Source of the DNA: Cliona cf. orientalis
Taxonomy: Eukaryota; Porifera; Demospongiae; Clionaida; Clionaidae
Assembly: GCA_963930775.1 (NCBI GenBank)
Contig: OZ005699.1
Location: 1,199,501-1,263,500 of the forward strand
DNA: 64,000 bases
Reading direction: 5' to 3'
Shown here: piece after piece, positions 36,446 through 46,405 of the stretch
Position numbering within the stretch: the stretch's first letter is position 1
Layout: every line of letters begins with the position of its first letter
The notes under the pieces: generated by a model
The model's input: only the letters and a program-made list of their open reading frames with translations
The model's database searches: none
Told to the model about the DNA's origin: nothing
Made by a program: the position numbers and the translations under genes

Positions 36446-36527
36446 TTAGAGGTAGATCATACCTATAGCTACTTGTATTAAATTGTAACTAGCTAATATT
36501 GTGATTTGAAGTAGATGGGTCCAGGGA

Positions 36528-36675
36528 TCTATACCATCTTTAGAAAACAGACACTTAGCTATAAAGCCCTCAGGCTTCACCTTCGCGGGATTTTAGTATT
36601 TATTTAGTGTCTTCAGTATTATTATAATTTCTAAATCCGGTCCTGTAGATCCCTTGGCTTCAGTGCGGTCTAACC
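36528..36675. mobile_element. Small palindromic repeat (CCCTCAGGCTTC core), copy 1
   Basis: GGGATCTATACCATCTTTAG, AGACACTTAGC, CCCTCAGGCTTCACCTTCG, GTGTCTTCAGTATT, then CTGTAGATCCCTTGG. The ends are inverted relative to each other. A second copy lies at 40498-40625. Confidence 0.7.
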
Positions 36676-36796
36676 CATAACTATTTAGAAGACATCGGGG
36701 CTCCAGTGACCCTCACTTCATTTGGGATTCTTCTAAATCCCATAGAAACCTTCCAAGCAGTGTCAATAACTCAATATTAAACCATGGCATACAAGC

Positions 36797-37201
36797 ATGG
36801 GTGGGAAACTATGCGGCCACACCACCTCGTATATATAATATTATTATGGTGGCATGATTACCATATAGGTCCCAGGTGGCTATATCTTAACAAGGGCTTA
36901 TAGACCCCAAAGGGGGAGAGGGCATATAACTGCCATACAAGAGACTAAGTGTAGCTACCTAGCAAAATTCCATTAGATAGGGGACGTCCCAGGTGGCTAT
37001 ATCTTAACAAGGGCTTATAGACCTCAAAGGGGAGAGGGCATATAACTGGTACCTGGCAAAATTCAAATCCATATATAGGCTAAAAATAGTAAAATCCACA
37101 TTATCTATAATTAGCTACAAATCACTGTAATATGCCACCATAATAATATTATATATACAAGGTGGTATATGGCGTAGTTTCCCACGCACACTGGCCCATG
37201 C
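36797..37201. mobile_element. MITE with GTGGGAAACTA ends and two internal 63-bp direct repeats
   Basis: GCATGGGTGGGAAACTATGC and the reverse TAGTTTCCCAC...CCCATGC bound about 405 bp. Just inside, CACCACCTCGTATATATAAT and ATTATATATACAAGGTGGTA face each other. Internal repeats at 36869-36931 and 36986-37048 both read GTCCCAGGTGGCTATATCTT then AACAAGGGCTTATAGACC. A related 39-bp palindrome is at 58981-59019. Confidence 0.75.
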
Positions 37202-37376
37202 AGGGGTCTATAAGCCCTCGATCTTAATCATGAGATGATATATAAAATTGTGACTGGGATTATTATCATAATTATAAGGACTACCAATCATTATGGCCTC
37301 TGTCTAGCAGGAGCATATCGGAGCCGGCTCATAATATTATGCTCCTGGTTATAGTAAACGTCAACTTGCTCCATAC

Positions 37377-37802
37377 TCACTGGCGTAAGAACCAGGGGGG
37401 CAGTCATAAGATTGGGGGGGCAGAGCCCCTCTGATTTTTAGACTGCTGTACAAGCCAGGGGGTGGGGCTCACCCTCTGAGGTTTGCACTTTTCTTTTTCA
37501 TCTGTTGCCACAATCAGGGTTGAGTTATTCTGATTGTGGTGTATCTTAGCCCCACGGTGTGCAGATATCAATAATTATCACAGATCAGTAGTCACTACTG
37601 ATCTGTGTTCACATGTGACAAGCTAAGAGTCCAGAATGTCCTTGAAAATGCATTAGAAAAGCGCTCAGAAGGTCTAAAACTCCAAAATTTTCCTGGGGGA
37701 GCATGCCCCCAGACCCCCCTAGCTTTCGCGCGCATAGCGCGCATAAAGCAAGTCTTCACCTGCTTACTTTCAGCCCCCCTGCTCAAAAACATCTTCCTAC
37801 GT
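37377..37802. mobile_element. Related copy of the CACTGGCGTAAGA element
   Basis: The left end CACTGGCGTAAGAACCAGGG and right part GCTCAAAAACATCTTCCTAC match the ends of the element at 23497-23777. The inside contains a GATCAGTAGTCACTACTGAT palindrome near 37584. No coding capacity of its own was recognised. Confidence 0.55.
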
Positions 37803-38337
37803 GTGTACACTGATACTGCAGCTGATCTGAATAGTGTAGTGCCTAATTATCTCACTATAGATCATGATTTAGTACAGACTGTGCAATTAGTGCATATGTT
37901 ATCCAAATTAAACATCAAACGATAAGTAGGCAATAAGTAAAATTTGCAGTGTTGACACACCAAAAATCGAAAATCATTATGCATGATAGGATCTAAGAAG
38001 AGTGCGCTAAACATGAAGTTCAAGCTGCCACCAAGGTAGTTAGTACTTATACCCTGAGCCATAGGCTTTATTCTTGGTTAATGAGCACCCCATGACCAGC
38101 CCTTTTGCTAAAGAAACAAGTGCAACGTTAAAAAGCCTAGCTATTACCGGGGTATTAATAGCTTTCAGCTAGCTATATCTCTTTGCATCATGCAGTTATT
38201 TTATACAAAAGTAAAGTTTCTTGTGCTCTCGTAAGCAACACTGAAAGCATGAACCAGTATCGAAATAAGATAATAATAATATAGACAAGAAATACAATGA
38301 CCCTAAATTAACTGTACTAATACCTTTTAAATTACAG

Positions 38338-41300
38338 ATGTCACTGACAATATTTACTATTCTTATCATGGTAGGGAGCTTTCAAATCTGTGGTGAGATA
38401 TATACATAGCATCCAATATAATAATTCTAATCATTATTATTATGCTTCAAATTAAATAGCCTCTACTATCACAAGGTTTACAAGAATAAACCCCACTACA
38501 TGTGTTTGCCCTGGAGACACTTTAACATACGAGTGTGTCACTACTGGACCAATAGCTACGGTTTGGACAGGAACTAGTTTCGTGGGGTGTGCTTCTGAGG
38601 GCAATCAGATCCTGTTGTCTCATGGCTCGTTTATAACTGAACTCAGTGCTTCAAAAACTCGAGAGTGTAATGATGGCTCAGTTTCTGCCCAAGGAATCGA
38701 CATTACCGATGGTCAATGTTACAGGTCACTCCTAAATGTCACGGTTGACCCTCTCTTTAATAATTCGGACGTAATGTGTGCTCATCATGCTGCTGATGGT
38801 ACTCAGAAAGAAATCGGAAACTCAACAATTCATATATCAGGTAGCTTAATGAGGGGGCTTTCTATATACTCACCTTTCACCCCAAATAGGTGAAGTTACT
38901 ATAGGATTCCCATCATCTCCCCCCCCCCCCCCCCCCCCCCCCCCCGGGCCTCCCAAAGAAATTTGTATAACTCATAGCTGTAGCTAGCTATAATAATGGG
39001 ATTCTGTGTATATAATATGCAATACTCTAGCTAATTGACCACGCATGTCCCACATTTCCAGTGCATGCATATTTTCTCAAATTCTTTACATTATATTCAA
39101 CGTAACTTTCTACTAAAATCAGGCCCACCAGAGCCAGCTGTGGTTTACCTGATGGATGCCAACTCAACTCATCTTACTTTTGCTGTACAGAGTCCAGTGA
39201 TTCCCAACTGTTCACACATAAGGTATAGTGTTGAAGCATCTAGTAACTGTGGCAGCTGTCCTGAAAGCACTAACTCAACCACTATAATCTGCTCTAACTT
39301 CACTACATCTGTTGATACCAACAATACATGCAACTTAACTGTTGGTGGTATCATCTGTGACAACATACCAGGAGAAAAGGCTTCCTTACTTATTATTCTG
39401 AAAGGTTGGTCAATAATAATAATATTTAATTTATATTAATTGTCATGCTGGTATGCTCTGAAATTCCATCCTACTAATATTGCAGTTCCAAATGCTCCAT
39501 TTATTAAATCTCAACCTATATATTTGCAAGAGCGTCCAGGAATTTTAGCAGAATTAACTACATCCTTTAATATAACTGTGAGTTATGCATGACATTGTAC
39601 GATATATTATAGCTAACTGTATTCCGTTCATGCACGATTGCATTTGCAAGCCTGATTGTTTACTCGTCATTCATCAACTCATCAAACGCTTGGAGCCAAT
39701 GGTCCATGGCAAATAATTATGGTACTATTATATCTTACAGGATACTTTCAACATTTCAGACGCTGTTAATGGTTCAGCAATCAATTACACAATCATCTAC
39801 TCCAATTCCACTTCAGGCAAAAGCTGTAGCTCGATTACCATTCCTGCTAGTTCGTGTGTGAATGGGATTTGTAGCCATCTGTTTGATGTCCTGTCATCAT
39901 CAGATTGTCCCGCTTCAGCAAACATCACCACTACTGTATTTGGTACTAATGTATTTGGAAACGGACCCTTGTCAAATCCAACCACATCAGGTTATTATGT
40001 AGTACGATAATAGTATAGTATATTAATTTGTGGGAGAATTAAAAATTTTTTGAGCAAGTATAAGGCATGCATATATGGTGAAATTTCCCTTTGGTAAAAA
40101 TTTCAGCTATACTACAAGATGCAATTAATAGGCTGGTGTTGATTAGAGACTACCATACGACCAGAAATTTTTTAGGGATCCAATTTTTGTGGAAGGCCCA
40201 TCTTAACAGTGAACTGGTATACTATTGAATTCCAAATTAAAATATATTATCAAAATATGTTATGAATGCATGGGCAACCTTTAAAGCATGGTCAAACCAT
40301 AGTTAGACTCTAGCTGTCACAAATACTGTGATTTGATTGGTTAAAAACAAGGGTTCTAAGTTACTTAGAAACCCTCTACTTAGAATCCCTCTACTTAGAA
40401 ACCCTCTACTTAGAAAGCTAGTTCCTTAGGCAATAACATACAAAGTGTTACTAAGCAACAGCATGCTAGAGTCTAAACAAGTTAGACACCTCAGCCAATG
40501 GGATCTACAGTCTTTAGAATACTTCAGACACTTATAAAACCCTCAGGCTTCGCCTTCGGGATTTTATATCAGTGTCTTCAGTATTCTAAATCCTGTAGAT
40601 ACCTTGGCTTCAGTGTCTAACTTACATTTAGTAGAAGGTCAAACTTGTTACAAATCTAATGCTGACAGTGCATTCGCATTTGACAATATATAGGCTTGAC
40701 ATTGCATTTGCATTGCGTTGACCATACATTTACACTATAGATTTCGAACATGCCTTGAAGGTTTGCCCATGCATTCATAACATATTTGACAATGTATTTC
40801 AGTTTCAAATTGGTATTATTGTCAGCTTTGGAATTCCATAGTAAACCAGCGGTTCAGATTGATCCAGCAGCAGCATGCACCGTGATAGCCACGCCCCCTA
40901 TTATCGCGCGTGCATGTGTGTCGATGTCATGAGAACGTGTGTTTAGCATTTCACAGATTTAATTTTCATGGATCGCCAGTCAACCACGAAAATTGGCTCC
41001 CTCGAAAATTTCCAGCCATACGATAATTTAGCTAGGCAATTGAGGGGTAGGGAGAGAGGGGCACAAATATCCGTGCCTCAGTTGTTGAGCAGATTTCCAA
41101 ACATTATGAAGCCTATGAGTTTTCTGAACACAATGCATACACTATATACCATCAAAATGATAGATGGCATCAATAAGCTTGTCCGTGTAAGTTTTGATTC
41201 AGCAACAAATAGACTCAGATGTATATTCTCAAGTCTTCCAAACGATGTTCTAAAGCAGTGCACCGCTAGCATTACATATGGAATAAACTGTGATCAGCAA

Positions 41301-43567
41301 TTTTCAGATTTGTACAGCAATGAGAGTACTGGTGAATTTGTGACCATACCTCCACTAGAACTGATGAGTGATGTCACTGAATATTGTTTCATTGTTACTG
41401 CAAGTAGCAATAATTTGACTGCTACTGTAAGGGGCATATTCTTCGCCATTGACACTACTAAAATGAATGGTGATTATATATATATACTCTAACTCATTGT
41501 AGCCAAATTACTTCATTATAATAATTATGCATTAATTTTTGCCACTTTTACTTTAGCTACAAGTGACAAGGGAACTGATTCAGAAGAGGCTCGCTCAATG
41601 ATTATTGTAATAATTCTCCCTGTATTGGCTGTGCTATTCCTAATTGCTATATCAGTGGCAATATCATTGTACCTGTATGTGATCAATCATCTGCGGATCC
41701 ATGAATACACCATTGAAATCGAGATAAAGAATGACATTGCATCTGTCATTAAGGCACTTGAAGTATTTGAGGTAATACCTATAATGATGACAAGTAATCT
41801 ATAATGCATGATAACCATAATACGTATACTATAAATTAAATATTATAGGAATTGAAGATCAATATCCGTGGTTTCAACACATACTTACGTCACAAGGATT
41901 TTAAACGCCAGGATCCTGATCTACCTGGGTACAGTATTTATTATGTATACTGTGAATGTTCTACTGATTATAGACAAACTCTCGAAGAGGATTTGCGCAA
42001 GGAACTTATTCCAGAACGTGGCACTATTCCAAATTTGGCTAAGAAATTTGCAGTGAAAGATACCAATTATGGTGAATATTACTATATAAGTTAACTACCA
42101 GATGTATTGTGTATAATATTACTATAATATAGGCCCTGGCAGATTATAGCTATACCAGCATAATTTCGAGCAAAAGATATAGATAATTATAATTATGCTG
42201 GAAAATAGGCCCAGTTAAAACAAAAAAAATATAGGTACAATTTCTCACCTTCGCAACATACATCCAGTCTAAGGCATATTATTATAAGCATTACCATCAC
42301 CCATTAGATTCTGAACTTAGCTGATTAATTTTGCGGTTGATGTAGACTAAGTATAGATACACTGTCAGTGGTCCTTGGAACCAACACCCCACAATAATAA
42401 TATTTTTTTCCTGACTATAACATATTAATTTTGCTTTAGTAATAATAATATTATTGCAGGAATAGGCGAAAATAAAATTATAGTTGAAATCAAATTTCCA
42501 GTTAAGGATGAAGTTGGTTGTCTTTGTAGAGCACTGCGTACCTTACAGGTAACAATACTTACTATCATTCTTAATTGGGTACGGTAATTGTGCATTATCA
42601 TACAATGGCAATGTATATTATTAGCGTGATGAAGGAATTAAAGTTGTTGGAATCAACACTGGATCTGTCTGGGAGTCGGACGAGTATCACTACCACCATG
42701 TCAAATTCTCATGTTCAAGGATGCAGAAAAAAAGGATCAATAACAAACTTAATGAGAAAAAAATAAGTGTTAAAAGGGGTACATAATCACTAGCTATAAT
42801 AGGAAATGCTTTGATCATAGCAATAATAATTATCATAATAATTATACAGTCATAGGACAAGCAAGAGTGGATGAACGTTCCACACAAGCAATTGAACTCT
42901 ATGTTCCAAATACACCAGGAAATCTTGCAAGTGCCTTGTGTGCATTTGATACATACGTAAGTTAATGTAGTTGCATGACAATAACTATATTATATGCAAT
43001 AACTTTCTTTATAGGAACTGAATATCACGAGTATCAATGAGCTACAGCCTAGGCCTGCAGGTGCAGAAGATGGATACCGAAATATCCTTGTGAAATGCAG
43101 CTGTACTAATGATAACCAAGCAAGACTTAAAACCAAACTGGAGAAACATGATGCACGAAATGTAGAAATCACATCGATGGGTGACAACTGTACAGTTACC
43201 TACTCTGTTGGGGATATGCAAGGATCACTCTATAAATCACTAAAAGGATTTAAGGTGCAGACCATAATATTGATACTGTAGCAAGCATGGCATACTGTCA
43301 CGTTTCTTTGGCATGATGCATGCACTTTAAAAAATATTGTAGGAATGTGAAGTTAATATTATCGCCATTACTTCCTCCACTGATGGGGCACAAAATATCG
43401 AGTATCAAAAAAATTACATAGTATTTGAATCAACTAATGAAGAAAAAGTACAACTTATAGAACATATTCAAAGTATCAACCGTGCCTTCGTTGTTAAAAG
43501 ATCAAGTATGCCGTTGAGTATGCACAATCTGCGTACGGATGCAGCAGCTTCAACAGAAACAGACTGA
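38338..43567 (+). CDS. Type I membrane receptor: Ig/FN3-like ectodomain, one TM helix, four tandem ACT-like cytoplasmic domains
   Basis: Thirteen exons in phase, 870 aa: 38338-38392, 38460-38840, 39123-39404, 39486-39577, 39741-39990, 41164-41469, 41557-41771, 41849-42071, 42460-42548, 42625-42778, 42856-42956, 43015-43254, 43343-43567. Signal peptide MSLTIFTILIMVGSFQI. The ectodomain (about 20-465) is paralogous to the gene at 32330-35009 (CVCPGDTLTYEC; EASSNCGSCP). TM about 470-498. The tail has four units of beta-alpha-beta-beta-alpha-beta pattern: EYTIEIEI..IKALEVFE/ELKINIRGFN; IVEIKFPVKDEVGCLCRALR; AIELYVPNTPGNLASAL, then ELNITSINELQPRP and ILVKCSC; and CTVTYSVGDMQGSLYKSL, then ECEVNIIAI. 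These resemble the ACT domain of phenylalanine hydroxylase and prephenate dehydratase (PG-x-L in the first loop, 'N-I/L-T-x-I' strand). ACT domains bind amino acids or dimerise. The ACT reading is by eye and needs profile or structure support. No known receptor with this layout comes to mind. Confidence 0.82.
38919..38945. repeat. Run of 27 C
   Basis: Uninterrupted poly-C in the intron after exon 38460-38840. Similar runs are at 45380-45399 (20), 49779-49794 (16), 54933-54953 (21) and 61434-61455 (22), with 23 G at 2224-2246. Confidence 0.95.
40498..40625. mobile_element. Small palindromic repeat (CCCTCAGGCTTC core), copy 2
   Basis: GGGATCTACAGTCTTTAGAA faces TTCTAAATCCTGTAGATACC; the core is CCCTCAGGCTTCGCCTTCGG. 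It is better preserved than the copy at 36528-36675. Lies in the 1.17-kb intron of the ACT-tailed receptor. Confidence 0.75.
40960..41024. mobile_element. Partial MITE end (CTCGAAAATTTCCAGCCATA)
   Basis: ATGGATCGCCAGTCAACCAC then CTCGAAAATTTCCAGCCATACGATA, similar to the right ends at 51800-51852 and 36060-36100. It is intronic. The long frame beginning at 40968 starts inside this repeat, so the true exon starts at 41164. Confidence 0.6.
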
Positions 43568-44205
43568 GTCTATCAATGTGTGAACTATAACAAGAAGATA
43601 ATTTTGTTCTCCACCAGGTACATCGTATACAAATTTGTAATTAACTTGGCAATGATTCGGAAATATTATAGAATTAGTCATACTTGTACTAAATCTACTC
43701 AGTCGGTTTTTTTTCACTCAACTTTTCTATTTGCTGCGATAATAAATACATGCATGCAATGTTAGGTACATGCATATTATAATATTATACTAATTGTTAA
43801 GATTCTGTTTAATTTTGTATATACGGCTGCATACATGGCTAGTGCCTATCCATAATGCACGCCATCTCATAATATTTATACTATGTTGGTAGTTGCCTAG
43901 CAACCAAAGTTTAGACAATTTGCTGGCTATGGGAAGGGATTGGGTCATCATGAAGTAGGCTGTGGAATGCGAATATTACACATGAATCAGGACTCAGTTA
44001 CTGGGTACTTACTGATTGATTGAAGAGAGCATGGAACTAGGATTCAAAAAATTCATGATGTTAAATCTGTGATTCTTGATCTTTGTGAGAGAAGCAGGCA
44101 TTATATATACAATTATATAGCATAGTTATTGATAGCAAATTACACAAATACTGTCAATGAGATGAAAGACATGTAAATCATGCGTGAAAATGAAAAAAAC
44201 AACAA
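43568..44205. other. 3' flank of the ACT-tailed receptor
   Basis: No gene. It contains the MITE at 43885-43963 and AT-rich sequence. Confidence 0.6.
43885..43963. mobile_element. Small MITE (TTGTTGGTAGTTG family), copy 2, reversed, with a perfect X-box
   Basis: GTTGGTAGTTGCCTAGCAAC, AAAGTTTAGACAATTTGCTG and GGCTATGGGAAGGGATTGGG match the reverse complement of 29740-29830. It includes GTTGCCTAGCAAC (43892-43904), a palindromic RFX X-box. Only one terminal arm is kept. Confidence 0.75.
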
Positions 44206-45430
44206 CCCCTTATAACCTTGTTATTTTAGCCAAGGTCTGTTGGCTGAATAAGCCTCGGACTGACTTGTTCTCTTGGCTAGGGCTCTCATGAGTTCGTCTT
44301 GGGCATGTTTGGTGTCTTAGTAAACTGTTCTTATGTGTGCATCCTGCTCCATTGAAACAGATAGTCATGTGACCATGAGCAAAATGAGCAGGTGATGCAT
44401 TTCACGCTCACATGGTAATTTGAATAATACACATGCACACAATGAAAGTGAGCCCCCATCAATAGCTATAGTGAAAACGTACTGGGACACAGACTATACT
44501 ATGTAACTGTGATGATGGTACTAGCGTGATAACTTGATAATAAATAATACCTTTGACATAAACATTGTGTGCCATACATAACTGATATGATAGCTGCAAT
44601 ATAGCTACCTGTGATAAATGACTGTGCCCATGAAATGTAGAAGTTTGACACATGCACACACACACACACACACACACACATGTGCACACACACAATAACA
44701 TAAGCTTACCTCAGATTGTCTCTCTTCTAGTGCTTGAAGATGCTGAAATAATACACAAATTGTATGGATGCAACTGGGTATTTACTGCTCTTTTCAATGT
44801 CATTTTGGCCAGAGTTTCACCATTTGCCCTCTATAGACAAAATAATTACATACATTATAGTATACATGTAGTGTACATGTAAAGCAACACAAGTACTGAG
44901 TATATATTATTGCAACATTCAATTTTGTTTGTTGCCCAGGTTGATAAATTGGGAAAATCATGCGCTTACTATAACACAAGCAAACACCCTAACGTCCACT
45001 GTATTATATAATATGATTTTGATTATCAGTAATGATAGTATGATTTTGTCATCAAGTCCAAACTAGCCCAGACTTTCATGCAAGGAGATCAGTGTAAATC
45101 ATATACTGATATGCTACACCTTGCATGTAAATAGCTTATTGACAGTAGAGCAGTGGGAACACACACACACACACACAAACTAACACACCTCCCTTGCGTA
45201 TGTGCAAAAAGAGTTAACTTGAGCTACATAATATAATAATTATAGCCAAGGTTTTGAGATTCGTACAGATAACACAGGGCACAGAAGAGTGGGAATTTGG
45301 CTGAGTCAGCTTGGAATTTTCCCCAAAATACTGCACACAGACTTTGCCAAACGCCGCCTCCTTGGCAGTAGCCAGATCACCCCCCCCCCCCCCCCCCCCA
45401 GCTTTGTGGCCAAAGGCTCGTCCTTGAAGC
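44206..45430 (-). pseudogene. Dead partial copy of the FMNL 3' exons
   Basis: Colinear with the FMNL 3' end. 44206-44340 matches the last exon (48220-48398) but lacks about 26 bp, breaking frame. 44703-44735 matches exon 49321-49353. 44783-44832 matches exon 49424-49468 with substitutions. 45286-45425 matches the 3' part of exon 49873-50138, with a 20-C run inside and small insertions (for example CACACAGAC). The DAD exon (48760-48823) has no counterpart. No frame is usable, so this is a decayed segmental duplication. Confidence 0.85.
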
Positions 45431-45489
45431 AAAATTTATTCCTATCTCATCTCTCTCCCCTCTCATTCTTTCTCTCTCTTCCCCCCCTC

Positions 45490-46297
45490 TATGTTTCCGG
45501 CTACATCAATAAGACCAGTACTGATTCGTCAGGCTATTCACGTTGGAAACCTCAGCTATGGGAGTCAGTCAGATGCTGTGGAAAATGCTCTTTTAAAATT
45601 AATGTAAGAAACATATAGAACACTTAGTATGTGTTGATCAGATTAATATTAGGGCACTACCTGCCATGATAAGATTAATGAATTGGTAAAGGTCGCCAAA
45701 TTAAATGCCGATTAGCCACAACTGAGAGCCATCTTTACCAAAAATTAAAATTTGACAGCCATAATTCTAGTAGGATATCATGCAGTCACTGCTTTCTATT
45801 TGTCCGTGCTAATGGATAACTACAAAGTGCTACTCTACAATGGATCCTTGAACTGGATTCCGTGGTGGTCCTCTGACCGTGGCAGAGAAGTTTCTGCAGG
45901 TGCTCAAATGGTCTGGCCAGGAGGACTACTTGAAGGTGGACCGTACCGTGTGGAGGATTGGAGACGACGTGGCTGGATATGTCAGGCAGGTTGGAAAGTT
46001 CATGCAGGTGAGGACTTTTGAATCTGTACTCCATATTAGAAGGAGAGGGTAGAGAGAGAAGAGAGAGTGAGTGAGTGAGAGGGGGGAATGCAACTGTTGC
46101 GGCCGGGGAGAATATTTAACCGCAACAGTTGCATTGAAGATTCCCCCCTCTCACTCACTCACTCTCTCTTCTCTCTCTCCGGCCTGTCTCCTTCTATCTT
46201 GCAGGTGATAGTTCTTGGTTCAGGTCACATTCTCCCTTATGATCAGCCAGAGAGAGGTCTAAATCTCATACAAACTTTCATTAACATGACTGGTTAA
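45490..46297 (+). pseudogene. Dead 3' fragment of CPVL (third copy)
   Basis: It contains counterparts of exon 8 (about 45502-45602), exon 9 (about 45776-46007) and exon 10 (46205-46297) of CPVL copy 2. Exon 8 has a 4-base insertion (CTGA after ACCAGTA). Exon 9 has a 1-base deletion after CATGCAGTCA and several indels around the catalytic Asp, so YNGQLD becomes YNGSLN. Exon 10 is intact and has the GSGHILPYDQP and INMTG ending of copy 2. Exons 1-7 with the nucleophile are missing. It is joined directly to the FMNL fragment at about 45430-45490. Confidence 0.9.
46051..46180. repeat. Long hairpin in the intron of the CPVL fragment
   Basis: AGAGAGAAGAGAGAGTGAGT through GGGGGGAATGCAACTGTTGC faces GCAACAGTTGCATT then TCCCCCCTCTCACTCACTCA and CTCTCTTCTCTCTCT. 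Arms are about 52-60 bp with a 7-nt internal bulge, around the loop GGGGAGAATATTTAA. The intact CPVL copies have no such structure at this intron. Confidence 0.88.
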
Positions 46298-46405
46298 GAG
46301 TCGATTATAATAATTATGGGTGTGGGAACAACAATCAATTACCCGAATAAGTTATCAAGTTGATACCCATAATGTGTTCACAGTTGCAACTGTATCATTA
46401 GCTAG

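Larger units (their letters stand above)
35010..38337. other. 3.3-kb divergent intergenic region between the two Ig/FN3 receptor genes
   Basis: Made largely of small repeats (annotated separately). Promoters of both receptor genes should lie at its ends, about 35010-35250 and 38100-38337. No TATA or other element can be asserted. The frames at 35961-36257 and 37605-37925 overlap repeats and are not called. Confidence 0.6.

Noticed and set aside
37605-37925. 106-codon open frame between the receptor genes
   Set aside because: Largely overlaps a repeat shared with 23497-23777. No domain recognised.
40968-41163. Upstream extension of the receptor exon beginning at an ATG at 40968
   Set aside because: It starts inside a MITE end. 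The acceptor at 41163/41164 keeps phase with the preceding exon and matches the exon layout of the paralogue.
45752-46021. 89-codon frame in the third CPVL copy
   Set aside because: It runs across frameshifts, its junctions do not restore the peptidase and the catalytic Asp is lost, so it is annotated as a pseudogene.
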